64,000 nt of DNA, taken from NCBI RefSeq assembly GCF_900104745.1, contig NZ_LT629732.1, positions 1 to 64,000 of the forward strand. The letters run 5' to 3'. The notes under the pieces are model-generated. The model made no database searches. It was not told the DNA's origin and saw only the letters and a program-made list of their open reading frames with translations. Made by a program: the position numbers and the translations under genes. Source of the DNA: Actinopolymorpha singaporensis. GTDB lineage: Bacteria; Actinomycetota; Actinomycetes; Propionibacteriales; Actinopolymorphaceae. Positions 46,858 through 55,861 of the stretch are shown piece after piece. Positions within the stretch are counted from its first letter, which is position 1, and each line of letters begins with the position of its first letter.

Positions 46858-47649
46858 GTGAAGCTCGGATGCAACACGGTGCTGTTCGCCGGATTCGACG
46901 TGCAGGACGCGCTCGACCAGATCGCGTTCGCCGGTTACGAGTACGTCGAGCTCGCCGCGATCAAGGGCATGTGTGAGCACCTCTCCGTCGACCAGGGCAC
47001 CCGCGGCGCGGAGGTAGTCGGCAAGCGGGTCGAGGCGGCCGGGCTCACCGCCACCGCCGTCGAGGCCGCGACCACCGACCCCGAACGGCTGGCCCGGGTC
47101 TGCGAGCTCGCGGCGACGATCGGCATCGACATCGTGAACGTCGGGTCGGGTGGGAAGTCCGGCGACGAGGAGTCCACCAAGGAGGCGATCGCGAACGTCG
47201 TCCGGCTGGCCGACGTCGCCCGCGACCACGGCTGCCGGCTCGCGGTGAAGCCCCACGTCGGGCAGGCGATCTTCGACGCGGCGACCGCGTTGCGGCTGAC
47301 CGCCGAGGTCGACCACCCGGCACTCGGGCTGAACTTCGACCCGAGCCACCTCTACCGCGCCGACGAGGACCCCGACGACGTGGCCCGCCAGTGGGGTTCG
47401 CGCATCATCACCAGCCACTTCCGCGACTGCGCGTCCCGCGAACGCCTGGTCGGCCCGCCGCCCACCCAGGTGCCCGGCCGCGGCACCGTCGACATCCCGG
47501 CGACCCTGCGTGCGCTGAAGGAGGTCGGGTACGCCGGACCGCTCAACCTCGAGGTGATCGGCGCCGCGTCGTACACCCTGCCGCAGGCCACCTCGATCGC
47601 GGCGGAGACCCGCGGCTACCTCAACCGCTGCCTGCAGGAGCTCGGCTGA
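46858..47649 (+). CDS. Sugar phosphate isomerase/epimerase (xylose isomerase-like TIM barrel)
   Basis: This is a 263-residue AP_endonuc_2/IolE-like barrel. It starts KLGCNTVLFAGFDVQDALDQIAFAGYEYVELAA, continues with VNVGSGGKSGDEESTKEAI and LAVKPHVGQAIFDAATALRL, and holds metal-ligand candidates in LNFDPSHLYRADEDP, SHFRDCA and LNLEVIG. Such enzymes isomerise or epimerise sugars, keto-polyols or keto-inositols. The GTG start at 46858 has a GAGAAGG site. The next gene is a Gfo/Idh/MocA dehydrogenase, a frequent partner in polyol catabolism. Confidence 0.9.
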   Translation: MKLGCNTVLFAGFDVQDALDQIAFAGYEYVELAAIKGMCEHLSVDQGTRGAEVVGKRVEAAGLTATAVEAATTDPERLARVCELAATIGIDIVNVGSGGKSGDEESTKEAIANVVRLADVARDHGCRLAVKPHVGQAIFDAATALRLTAEVDHPALGLNFDPSHLYRADEDPDDVARQWGSRIITSHFRDCASRERLVGPPPTQVPGRGTVDIPATLRALKEVGYAGPLNLEVIGAASYTLPQATSIAAETRGYLNRCLQELG

Positions 47650-47695
47650 CCCGGCCGGACCCGACTCTGCTCCTACCCCTTCGAAAAGGAGACCC

Positions 47696-48682
47696 ATGTT
47701 GCGTGTCGCAGTCGTCGGCCTGGGCAACATCGGCAAGACGCACTCCCGCTACTACTCGGAGAACCCCGACGCCGAGCTCGTCGCCCTGTGCGACATCGAC
47801 GCCGGCCGGGTCGACCCGGTGGCCAAGACCTACGGCGTACCCGCCTATCACGACCTCGGTGAGATGCTCGCCGCCGAACGCCCGGACGCGGTGAGCATCG
47901 CCACCGCCGGACCGGAGAACGGCGGTCACCACCACGAGCCGACGATGCAGGCGATCGAGGCCGGCGTGCACGTCCTGGTGGAGAAGCCGATCTCCAACAA
48001 CATCGAGCACGCCCGGGAGATGGTGCGGGCGGCCAAGGAGCGCGGCGTCCTCATGGGCGTCAACCTCAACCACCGTTTCACCCCCGCGGCCGAACGCGCC
48101 AAGAAGCTGCAGGAGGACGGCACGCTCGGCGAGGTGCTGTTCCTGAACATGGCGCTGTGGATCAACAACCCGAACGAGAGCTCGCCGTGGTTCCACCTGC
48201 GGGCGCTGCACCCGCACTCGATCGACGTGATGCGCTACTTCGGCGGGCCGATCGCGAAGGTGCAGGCCTTCTGCCACAAGGGCCCGGGCCGCCAGATCTG
48301 GTCCAACGCGTCGGTCAACGTGCAGTTCGCCAGCGGTGCGGTCGGTCACCTGACCGGCAGCTACGACGCCAGCGGCCTGCACCCGATCGAGCGGTGCGAG
48401 GTCGGCGGCAGCGCGGGCCGGCTGGTGATCGAGAACGTCTACCAGAAGCTGGAGTTCTTCCCGCGTACGTCGCCGGAGAAGCTGGTGGTGGAGAACTCCA
48501 TCATGGGCGGGATGGGCAACTTCAACGAGACGTTCCGCAACCGGATCAACGCGTTCGTCTCGCAGGTCGCCGCCGGCGGTCCGCTGGACGCCTCCGGTGA
48601 GGACGGCCTGGCCGCGCAGGAAGTCATCGAGGCGGCGATCCGGTCCTTCGAGAACGGCACCATCGAGGAGGTGGCCGGATGA
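47696..48682 (+). CDS. Gfo/Idh/MocA-family oxidoreductase
   Basis: This is a 328-residue NAD(P)-dependent sugar or polyol dehydrogenase. The Rossmann motif is VAVVGLGNIGKTHSRYYSE (GxGxxG-like, about residues 5-12). The family signature VHVLVEKPISNNIEHAREMV carries the catalytic EKP Lys (about 100). The C-terminal alpha/beta domain has LRALHPHSIDVMRYFGGP with the substrate-side His pair. With the epimerase it would oxidise and rearrange a sugar-like compound. ATG 47696 has AAGGAG nearby. The stop overlaps the next start (ATGA). Confidence 0.92.
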   Translation: MLRVAVVGLGNIGKTHSRYYSENPDAELVALCDIDAGRVDPVAKTYGVPAYHDLGEMLAAERPDAVSIATAGPENGGHHHEPTMQAIEAGVHVLVEKPISNNIEHAREMVRAAKERGVLMGVNLNHRFTPAAERAKKLQEDGTLGEVLFLNMALWINNPNESSPWFHLRALHPHSIDVMRYFGGPIAKVQAFCHKGPGRQIWSNASVNVQFASGAVGHLTGSYDASGLHPIERCEVGGSAGRLVIENVYQKLEFFPRTSPEKLVVENSIMGGMGNFNETFRNRINAFVSQVAAGGPLDASGEDGLAAQEVIEAAIRSFENGTIEEVAG

Positions 48683-50118
48683 CCGACGACGCCGAGCGCA
48701 CGCCGTCCGCCGGCCGCAGGCGACCGAACATCGTCCTGATCGCGCTGGACACCCAGCGCGCGGACCACCTCGGCTGCTACGGCTACGGCCGCGACACCAG
48801 CCCCAACATCGACGCGATCGCCTCCGAGGGCGTGGTGTTCGAACGCTGCATCGCGCCCAACATCCCCACCCACCCGAGCTTCACCACGTTGTTCTCCGGC
48901 AAGGAGGCGATCACCCACGACATCGTCAACATCGGCGGCGGCGTGCCGGTCGCCGACGGTGTACGCCTGCTGCCGGAGATCCTGCGGGACAACGGATACG
49001 CCACCGCGGCGGTGGACAACATGGGCCGGCACTTCACCCGCGGCTACGAACGCTACGAGCAGTACCGATGGGATCGTTCCGACCCGACCGTGCTGCGCAA
49101 GGCCGAGACGGTGACCAACCTCGCGCTGCCGGTGCTGGACGACCTGGTCGCCGGCGAACGGCCGTTCTTCTGCTTCCTGCACTACTGGGACCCGCACACG
49201 CCCTACCTCCCGCCGCCCGGCTACGAGGACCTCTACACCGACAGCGGCCGGGACCCGTACGACCCGGACAACCACAGCATGGACGAGGCGTGGAGCTGGG
49301 AACCGTTCAAGTGGTACTTCCACGACTGGATGCCCGGCGTCACCGACGCCCAGCACGTGATCGACCTGTACGACGGTGAGATCCGCTACATGGACGACGA
49401 TCTCGCCCGCGTCTTCGCCGCGCTCGAACGCGTCCGCGAGGACACCATCGTGGTGATCACCGCCGACCACGGCGAGGTCCTCAACGAACAGCTCGGCTAC
49501 TTCGACCACCACGGGCTGTACGAGGGGAACGTCCACATCCCGCTGATCATCTCCTGGCCGGGGACGCTGCCCGCGGGCAGGCGGATACCCGGACTGGTGC
49601 AGAACCTCGACGTCGCGCAGACCCTGCTCGACGCCGTGGGCATTCCGCAGCGGGAGCACATGGAGGGGCTGAGCCTGTTCCCTGTGCTGTCCGGCGTACG
49701 CGACGGCAACTACGACACCGTCTACCTGTCCGAGGCGACCTGGGAAGTCAAGCGCGGGTTGCGCACCGACCGGTGGAAGTTCATCCGGGCGATCGAGCCG
49801 GACCCGCACGGGCGGCCGATGGTGGAGTTGTACGACCTGCACGCCGATCCGGGCGAGCAGGACAACATCGCCGAGAGCGAACCCGCCGTGGTGAAGGAGC
49901 TGTCGGACCGGCTGGACGCGTGGCTCGGTCGGCGGCTGACCGAGACGGGGAAGACCCGGGACCCGGTGGCCGAGCAGGGCGCGTGCGCGTCGGCGATCGG
50001 TCAGCCGAGGCCGGACGAGGTGGTCGGCGCGGGGGCGACGCCGTTGCGCGACCGCGTCGGTTCCGGGGGCGGCGCGGCCAACATCCCCGACCCGAGCGAA
50101 CTCAACGCCGGCCGCTGA
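48679..50118 (+). CDS. Sulfatase-like AlkP-superfamily hydrolase without the formylglycine motif (1)
   Basis: This is a 479-residue AlkP-superfamily protein. Metal ligands are visible: Asp24 in ALDTQRADHLGCYGYGRDTS, the DHGE and FDHHGLYEG motifs (about 270-290), and FCFLHYWDPHTPY. The nucleophile region reads NIPTHPSFTTLFSG. The position of the Cys/Ser that becomes formylglycine (C/S-x-P-x-R) is Thr64, and the Arg is Phe. Classical sulfatase chemistry is therefore unlikely. A Thr nucleophile, as in phosphodiesterases and phosphoglycerol transferases of the superfamily, is more likely. The cellular substrate may be a phosphorylated or sulfated sugar. It is coupled to the dehydrogenase by ATGA. 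Confidence 0.88.
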   Translation: MTDDAERTPSAGRRRPNIVLIALDTQRADHLGCYGYGRDTSPNIDAIASEGVVFERCIAPNIPTHPSFTTLFSGKEAITHDIVNIGGGVPVADGVRLLPEILRDNGYATAAVDNMGRHFTRGYERYEQYRWDRSDPTVLRKAETVTNLALPVLDDLVAGERPFFCFLHYWDPHTPYLPPPGYEDLYTDSGRDPYDPDNHSMDEAWSWEPFKWYFHDWMPGVTDAQHVIDLYDGEIRYMDDDLARVFAALERVREDTIVVITADHGEVLNEQLGYFDHHGLYEGNVHIPLIISWPGTLPAGRRIPGLVQNLDVAQTLLDAVGIPQREHMEGLSLFPVLSGVRDGNYDTVYLSEATWEVKRGLRTDRWKFIRAIEPDPHGRPMVELYDLHADPGEQDNIAESEPAVVKELSDRLDAWLGRRLTETGKTRDPVAEQGACASAIGQPRPDEVVGAGATPLRDRVGSGGGAANIPDPSELNAGR

Positions 50119-50183
50119 GATCGGCTCGGCCACCGCGCACCGAATCACCGCGCACCGAATCACCGAACGGAGCCGAACCCAAC

Positions 50184-51557
50184 GTGCGAAGGCGTCCGCA
50201 CATCGTCGTGGTGGGGATCGACACCCTGCGTCCGGACCATCTGGGGTGCTACGGCTACCGGCGCCCGACGTCTCCGGGCCTGGACGCGCTCGCCGCGCAG
50301 AGCGTCGTCTTCGACGCGTTCTGCGCGGCGGGCATTCCCACCACGCCGGCGTTCACCACGCTGCTCACCGGCCTGCACCCGCTGGTGCACCAGGTCGTCA
50401 CCCACCCGGCCCGGCACCGGATGGGTCCCCGGATCGCCAGCCTGCCCCAGCTCGCGCAGGACGCGGGCTACCACACCGCGGCGTGCGACAACCTCGTCGT
50501 GCAGGGATCCGGCCGGGGCAGCTGGTTCGCCCGTGGGTTCGAGCAGTACTCCGGCTTCGTCTACACGCCGTTCGGTGACCAGAGCGCCCGCATCACCGAC
50601 GCGGCGCTGTCGCTGGCGGCGGACGCCTCGGACGCTCCCGGGGACGACCCGCTGCTGCTGTTCGTGCACTACTGGGACCCGCACACGCCCTACGGTCCGC
50701 GGCCGCCGTACGACACCCTCCACTACGAACCGGGGTCCGGGCCGTTCGACCTCGCCGAGGTCCGGGCCCTGTCGCCCGGCTACTACGACGCGTTCCTCGC
50801 AGACATGCGGTTGCGGCACCCGGACGACTATGCGTACGTCCTCGCGCAGTACGACGGCGAGATCAGCCAGGTCGACGCGCAGGTGACCCGGCTCGTCGAG
50901 GGCCTCACGAGCTTCGGCCTGTGGGACGACACGGTGTTCGTCGTCCTGTCCGACCACGGCGAGTGCTTCGGCGAGGGCGACTTCCACTTCGACCACCACG
51001 GCCTGTACGACGCGGTGACCCGCACGGTCTTGATGATGCGCGTGCCCGGCCTGCCACCGGGCAGGCGCGGCGCCCTCGTCTCGCACGAGGACCTGCTGCC
51101 GACGCTGTGCGACCTGGGCGGGATCCCGTTGCCGGCGTACCCGCTGACCGGCACCAGCCTGCGGCCCGTACTGACCGATCCCGCCGCGCCGGGCCGGGAG
51201 CACGTGCTGTCGGTGGAGTCCACCCGGCAGGCCTCGGTGTCGGTGCGTACGCCTGACCACAAGCTGGTCCAGCCGGTCACCGCGCTCGCCGACGGCACGC
51301 CGTTGCCGGACTTCTACGGGCGCCCGCGCCGTCCGGACCCGCTGGTGTTCGACCTGCGCGCCGACCCGGGCGAGACCCGCGACCTGTCCGGGGAGACCCC
51401 CGAACTGACCGAGTGCCTCCAGGCCCTGCTGGAGCACGAGCGCTCCCGGCTGCTGGCGTACCACGGCGGTCCGGATCCCCTGCTCACCCAGGGACTCGGC
51501 CTGCCGTTCGAGCGCTTCCTCGCGCGGGTGCTCGCCCGCGCACCCGCAGGGCGGTGA
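50184..51557 (+). CDS. Sulfatase-like AlkP-superfamily hydrolase without the formylglycine motif (2)
   Basis: This is a 457-residue paralogue of the preceding gene. It begins RPHIVVVGIDTLRPDHLGCYGYRR (metal Asp13) and has GIPTTPAFTTLLTG, with Thr53 where Cys/Ser would be and Phe in place of Arg. Later motifs are LLFVHYWDPHTPYGP, VLSDHGECFGEGDFHFDHHGLYD and LLPTLCDLGGIPLP. As with its neighbour, a Thr nucleophile and phosphoester substrates are more likely than sulfate esters. The start is GTG 50184. A short ATCACCGCGCACCGA repeat lies in the 65-base gap before it. The tandem arrangement suggests gene duplication and substrate specialisation. Confidence 0.88.
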   Translation: MRRRPHIVVVGIDTLRPDHLGCYGYRRPTSPGLDALAAQSVVFDAFCAAGIPTTPAFTTLLTGLHPLVHQVVTHPARHRMGPRIASLPQLAQDAGYHTAACDNLVVQGSGRGSWFARGFEQYSGFVYTPFGDQSARITDAALSLAADASDAPGDDPLLLFVHYWDPHTPYGPRPPYDTLHYEPGSGPFDLAEVRALSPGYYDAFLADMRLRHPDDYAYVLAQYDGEISQVDAQVTRLVEGLTSFGLWDDTVFVVLSDHGECFGEGDFHFDHHGLYDAVTRTVLMMRVPGLPPGRRGALVSHEDLLPTLCDLGGIPLPAYPLTGTSLRPVLTDPAAPGREHVLSVESTRQASVSVRTPDHKLVQPVTALADGTPLPDFYGRPRRPDPLVFDLRADPGETRDLSGETPELTECLQALLEHERSRLLAYHGGPDPLLTQGLGLPFERFLARVLARAPAGR

Positions 51558-51609
51558 TCAGGGCGCACAATGGAGGCAGCCGCTTCGCTCGCCCCGCAGG
51601 AGGTCGCAG

Positions 51610-51804
51610 ATGACCGACACCACCGGCCCCCGGGAACGCTTCACCGACGAGGAACTCGCGTTCCTCCGGTACGTCCGGTTCGGCGAGCTGCCCGAGCGCG
51701 TTTCGCCGGCAGAGTGGGTCGAAACGGCCGAAACCGACCCGCCGGAGCCGTTCCCCAACCGCCGGGACGACCCGCGCCACTGGGGCGGCGTCAACCCCGT
51801 CTGA
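51610..51804 (+). CDS. Small acidic protein of unknown function
   Basis: This is a 64-residue protein with GGAGG nine bases before ATG 51610. The sequence is acidic and proline-rich, with a helical ERFTDEELAFLRYVRFGELP segment and a C-terminal RRDDPRHWGGVNP. No Cys pair, signal or membrane helix is seen. It lies in line after the second sulfatase-like gene and before an alpha/beta hydrolase, so it is probably translated from the same transcript. No family was recognised. Confidence 0.65.
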   Translation: MTDTTGPRERFTDEELAFLRYVRFGELPERVSPAEWVETAETDPPEPFPNRRDDPRHWGGVNPV

Positions 51805-51909
51805 CCAGCGGAAATCTTCCGGCGACCGACAATTTCCTCGGGGATCCATGGTCGGAGGCCTCGCGGACCGGGAAGACATGCCTGGGACCCGCGGGACGGA
51901 GGCACCACC

Positions 51910-52785
51910 ATGACCAACTCCACGACCACGGAGCCGCCCACGCCACCGGCGGGGCCGGACACATCGTCGGGCACACCGTCGGGAGTCGCCGCCACGAGCG
52001 GCTACGTGCCGGTGAACGGCCTGGAGCTGTACTACGAGGTGCACGGCGAGGGTCGTCCTCTCGTACTGCTGCACGGTGCGCTCACCACGATCGGCACGTC
52101 GTTCGGCGCAGTCCTACCCCTGCTGGCCGAGAGGCACCGGGTGGTCGCCGTCGAGCAGCAGGCGCACGGCCACACCGGCGACATCGAGCGCCCGCTCACC
52201 TACGAGCAGCTGGCCGACGACACCGCGGCCGCGCTGCGCCACCTGTCTGTACACGACGCGGACATCCTCGGCTTCAGCATGGGCAGTGGCATCGCCGTCT
52301 GTCTCGCCATCCGCCATCCCGAGCTCGTCCGCAAGCTGGTGCTGGCCACCCCCGCGTACGACCGGGACGGCTTCCACCCCGGCGTCGTCGAGGACATGGC
52401 CGCGCTCCAGCCCGAACACCTCGCGGGCAGCCCGTTCGAGGAGGACTACCTGCGGACCGCGCCCAGGCCGCAGGACTGGCCGGTGCTGATCGAACGCGTG
52501 AAGCGGCTCAACCTGGAGTTCGTCGGCTGGCCGGAGGAGGCGGTGGCGGCCATCAAGGCGCCGGCGCTGATCGTCGTGGGCGACTCCGACGTCGTGCGTA
52601 CCGAGCACGCGTTGTCGATGTTCCGGCTGCTCGGCGGCGGGGTCCCCGGTGACACCGCCGGCCTTCCGAACTCCCAGCTCGCCGTGCTTCCGGGCACCGG
52701 GCACCTCGCGCTGATGGAGCGCGCCGAGTGGCTGACGACCATGGTCGAGGCGTTCGTGGAGGCGCCGGTACGCGCGAAGCCGTGA
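51910..52785 (+). CDS. Alpha/beta-fold hydrolase
   Basis: This is a 291-residue enzyme. Thr/Pro/Ser-rich residues 1-35 precede the fold: VNGLELYYEVHGEGRPLVLLHG (oxyanion region), the nucleophile elbow ILGFSMGSGIAV (Ser about 121), the acid in ALIVVGDSDVV and the His in VLPGTGHLALMERAEWL (about 265). The substrate is unknown; in this operon an ester of the sugar-like substrate is possible. GGAGG lies upstream of ATG 51910. It ends seven bases before the convergent LuxR-type gene. Confidence 0.9.
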   Translation: MTNSTTTEPPTPPAGPDTSSGTPSGVAATSGYVPVNGLELYYEVHGEGRPLVLLHGALTTIGTSFGAVLPLLAERHRVVAVEQQAHGHTGDIERPLTYEQLADDTAAALRHLSVHDADILGFSMGSGIAVCLAIRHPELVRKLVLATPAYDRDGFHPGVVEDMAALQPEHLAGSPFEEDYLRTAPRPQDWPVLIERVKRLNLEFVGWPEEAVAAIKAPALIVVGDSDVVRTEHALSMFRLLGGGVPGDTAGLPNSQLAVLPGTGHLALMERAEWLTTMVEAFVEAPVRAKP

Positions 52786-52792
52786 GTGCCGG

Positions 52793-55633
52793 TCACCGCG
52801 TCGAGGCGGTCGGCAGGTCCGACGCGCCGGGCGCGCCGGGCGCGCCGATGAGGTCGCGGGTGTAGCGGAGCTCGTACGCGGCGCCGATACGCTCCCACCC
52901 GGCGGCCGACTCGGCGAGCAGAGCGGGATCTCCGGATGCTCGTCCCCGCGCACGGGCGAGGCACGCCGCCGCCCAGGCGTTCTGCTCGACCCAGGTCGCC
53001 GCCTCCGCCAGCCGGCCGGCGGCATCCGGCAGGTCCGCCACCACCGCCAGCTCCGCACCGGCCGCGTGGGCGTACGCCTCGTGCCGGCTCAGCGGATAGG
53101 CCCCGAACGCGCGCCGCACCACCTCCGCCGCGTCGTCCAGACGCCCGGTGTGCACCGCGATCCGCGCGTCGACGAAGGCAGCGAACGACGCGACGCCGGG
53201 CGCGTCGTCCATGGTGGCCGGGCCGGCCGGGTCGGTCGCGCCGCCGGTCCCGCCGACCCCGCTCACCCGCTGGGCCCGGGCTCGCCAGTCCGCGAACCTC
53301 TCCTGGTCGCCGCGCAGGCCGTGGACCAGCGCGACCGAGAGGACGGCCGGCGCCAGGGGGGTCGACACCGGTCGCCCGGCGCGCAGCCAGCCGTCCCACA
53401 TCTCGTCGGCGTGGTCCAGCGCCTCGCCGAACGCCCCACACAACGCGAGGACGGTGATCAGCTTTCCGGCGGAGGCGTACGGGTGGTTGCCGACGAGCTC
53501 GTCGGCGTGCAGCCGGACCGCCGCGGGCCTGGCGGCGGGCAGGTCACCGGCCGCGACGGCGTACGTCACCGCCATGTGGAGCGCGTCGGCGATCTCCGCG
53601 CCCGCCGCAGGGTCGTCCCGCGCCATCTCGTCCACCAGCGGGAGCCGCTCCCCCGACACGTGGTGGGCCTCGCGCAGCCGGCCGGCCCGGATCGCCGCCG
53701 CGCTCACCGCGTCCAGGCAGGCGCTGACCAGGACCGGATCGTCGTCGGCTGCACGGGCCGCCGTCACCGCCTGCCGCGCCGTCTCGGGATCCGGCGCCCG
53801 CCGGGTGTACCCACCCGCCCACGCGGCCGCCGCCGCCAGCGCTGCGGCCGTCACCGGGTTGCCCGGATCGGCGCAGGCCCGCGCGTCGGCCAGCAGCCGG
53901 GTCAGCCGCTCGCGGGGAACCGCCGTCGGATCGGCGGTGAATCTGCAGGCCGCCTCCACGGCCCGGGCCAGTAGCCTCGCCCGGACGTCGGCTTCGCCGG
54001 CCTCGCCGGCCCGCTGCGCACCGGCGACGAGCAGGTCGAACGCCTCGGTGCCCGGGTTGAGGCCGGCCAGTGTGGTCTCGGCCGCGCCGCGCAGGTCCCG
54101 GGCGGCGTCACCCGGTGCGGGAGCGAGGTCGGCCGCCTGCCTGAAGTGCAGGGTCGCCTCGCTGACGAACCTGCGGGCGTAGCTCAGCGCAGCGAGGGAC
54201 CGGGCCAGGCCGTGTGCACGCCCCGTCAGGGTCACCGGGAGACTCGATCTGTTCGCCCAGGCGTGCGACACGGCGGCTCGCAGGTCGTCTGCCACCACGT
54301 CGAAGTCGTCCTGCCACGGCTCGCCCGCGATCCGGCGCCGGTCCAGCTCGGCGGTGACGCCGGTCGCCCACTCCAGGTGACGGCCGCGCACCTCGGTCAG
54401 CTCTGCGCTCGCCCGGAGCTCGTCCGCAGCGAACGCGCGGACCGTCTCCAGCAGCCGCCAGCTGCACCGGGCACCGCGCTGCCGTACGACCATGCTCTTC
54501 TCCACCAGCCGCCCGAGCAGGTCGGCCGCCGCGCTCGCGTCTCCGCCGTGGACCATCGCCGACGCCGCGGCCAGGTCGAACGACCCGGCGAACACCGCCA
54601 GCCGCCGGAACAACCCGCGCTCGTCGGCGTCGAGCAGTCCGTAGCTCCAGCTGATCACGTCCCGCAGCGAACGATGCCGTACGTGGGCGCCCCGGCCGCC
54701 GGAGACGAGCCGGAGCGCGTCGTCCAGCCCGGCCCGCAACCCCTCTCCACCCAGCGCGGGTACCCGGGCCGCAGCCAGCTCGATCGCCAGCGGCATCCCG
54801 TCCAGCCGCCGGCACACCTCCCCTACGACCGGTGGGTCCAGCACGACGTCGGGATCGACCGCTGCCGCGCGTACCCGGAACAGCTCCTCCGCGTCAGACC
54901 CGAGCGGCAGCGGAGCCACCGGCAGGACCCGCTCACCGGGCACAGCCAGCCGCTCCCGGCTCGTCGTCAGGACCGTCAGCTCGGGACAGCCGGAGAGCAT
55001 CCGGTCGGCGAACGCGGCGACGGCCTCCACGAGGTGCTCGCAGTTGTCCAGCACCAGCAGCGAGCGGCCCACGCCGAGGCGGCGGACGATCCCCTCCATC
55101 AACGTCTGCCTGCCCGACTCGGTGACACCGAGGGCGGCCGCGACGGCCTGTACGACGAACTCCGCGCCCACCGGAACCAGGTCCACGAACGCACCGCCGG
55201 AAGGGAACGCCGGGCCCGCCACCCACGCCGCGCTCGCCGCCAACCGGGTCTTGCCGACCCCACCCGGGCCGAGCAGCGTGACCAGACGTTCGGTCCGCAG
55301 CGCGGACAGGATCGCGTCCCGCTCGGGTACCCGGCCGATGAAGGGAGTCCGGGGTACGGGCAGGCCGACGATCTGAGCAGGGGACGAACCCGCCGTCGCA
55401 CCATCCGGGCCGCTGCCGGTGGCGCCGTCCGGCGCGCCGGCGAGTGCTGCCAGGGCTGCCCGGTCGGGTACGCCGTACTTGCGCAGCAGGGAGGACACGT
55501 GGCTTTCCACCGTGCGGACCGAGATGTGCAGCCGGCCGGCGATCGCGGCGTTGGACAGCCGGGCACGCAACAGGCCGAGCACCTCGGCCTCCCGCTCGGA
55601 AACCGGGGCCGCGCCGGTCCTTGCCTCCCCCAC
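52793..55633 (-). CDS. LuxR-type regulator with NB-ARC/STAND ATPase
   Basis: This is a 946-residue regulator. The GerE-type helix-turn-helix is N-terminal (about 12-70: VSEREAEVLGLLRARLSNAAIAGRL, then SVRTVESHVSSLLRKYGV). It is followed by a STAND ATPase: Walker A VTLLGPGGVGKTRLAASAAW (about 121), Walker B SLLVLDNCEHLVEA (about 198), and the winged-helix part with DGMPLAIELAAARVP and LLDADERGLFRRLAVFAGSFD. The rest (about 430-946) is helical TPR-like. It probably oligomerises on ligand binding to activate transcription. The GTG start at 55633 was chosen at the HTH boundary. Direct repeats and a palindrome lie 47-97 bases upstream. Confidence 0.88.
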   Translation of the reverse strand: MGEARTGAAPVSEREAEVLGLLRARLSNAAIAGRLHISVRTVESHVSSLLRKYGVPDRAALAALAGAPDGATGSGPDGATAGSSPAQIVGLPVPRTPFIGRVPERDAILSALRTERLVTLLGPGGVGKTRLAASAAWVAGPAFPSGGAFVDLVPVGAEFVVQAVAAALGVTESGRQTLMEGIVRRLGVGRSLLVLDNCEHLVEAVAAFADRMLSGCPELTVLTTSRERLAVPGERVLPVAPLPLGSDAEELFRVRAAAVDPDVVLDPPVVGEVCRRLDGMPLAIELAAARVPALGGEGLRAGLDDALRLVSGGRGAHVRHRSLRDVISWSYGLLDADERGLFRRLAVFAGSFDLAAASAMVHGGDASAAADLLGRLVEKSMVVRQRGARCSWRLLETVRAFAADELRASAELTEVRGRHLEWATGVTAELDRRRIAGEPWQDDFDVVADDLRAAVSHAWANRSSLPVTLTGRAHGLARSLAALSYARRFVSEATLHFRQAADLAPAPGDAARDLRGAAETTLAGLNPGTEAFDLLVAGAQRAGEAGEADVRARLLARAVEAACRFTADPTAVPRERLTRLLADARACADPGNPVTAAALAAAAAWAGGYTRRAPDPETARQAVTAARAADDDPVLVSACLDAVSAAAIRAGRLREAHHVSGERLPLVDEMARDDPAAGAEIADALHMAVTYAVAAGDLPAARPAAVRLHADELVGNHPYASAGKLITVLALCGAFGEALDHADEMWDGWLRAGRPVSTPLAPAVLSVALVHGLRGDQERFADWRARAQRVSGVGGTGGATDPAGPATMDDAPGVASFAAFVDARIAVHTGRLDDAAEVVRRAFGAYPLSRHEAYAHAAGAELAVVADLPDAAGRLAEAATWVEQNAWAAACLARARGRASGDPALLAESAAGWERIGAAYELRYTRDLIGAPGAPGASDLPTASTR

Positions 55634-55679
55634 GAGTGCACCGTATCCGCCTGACGGTGCGCAGCGGTCCAGTGGTGAA

Positions 55680-55730
55680 TCCGTGGTGGGTCCGTGGCGG
55701 ATCCGTGGCGGATCCGTGGCGGCCACGGAT
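55680..55730. promoter_or_regulatory. Four 11-bp direct repeats ending in a 19-bp palindrome
   Basis: Units TCCGTGGTGGG (55680), TCCGTGGCGGA (55691 and 55702) and TCCGTGGCGGC (55713) follow with an 11-base period. The last merges into the perfect palindrome ATCCGTGGC-G-GCCACGGAT (55712-55730). It lies between the divergent LuxR-type and SRPBCC genes, about 47 bases upstream of the former's start. The 11-base spacing, one helical turn, suggests cooperative binding of an oligomeric regulator. Confidence 0.6.
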
Positions 55731-55861
55731 GCCTGGCCACGCCCGTCGGCCGACGATGGTGCTCGTCCGGAAGGCCGGGCAGCGGCAGTGGCCGTGGCTA
55801 CGACCACTCGACGGACACCACCGCATGCACCGCAGACCCCATGTGCAGAAGGAGATTCACG

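Noticed and set aside
43822-47736. 1304-residue minus-strand reading frame
   Set aside because: It is the shadow of glmU in another frame and of the antisense of four plus-strand genes with clear domains; high GC keeps it open.
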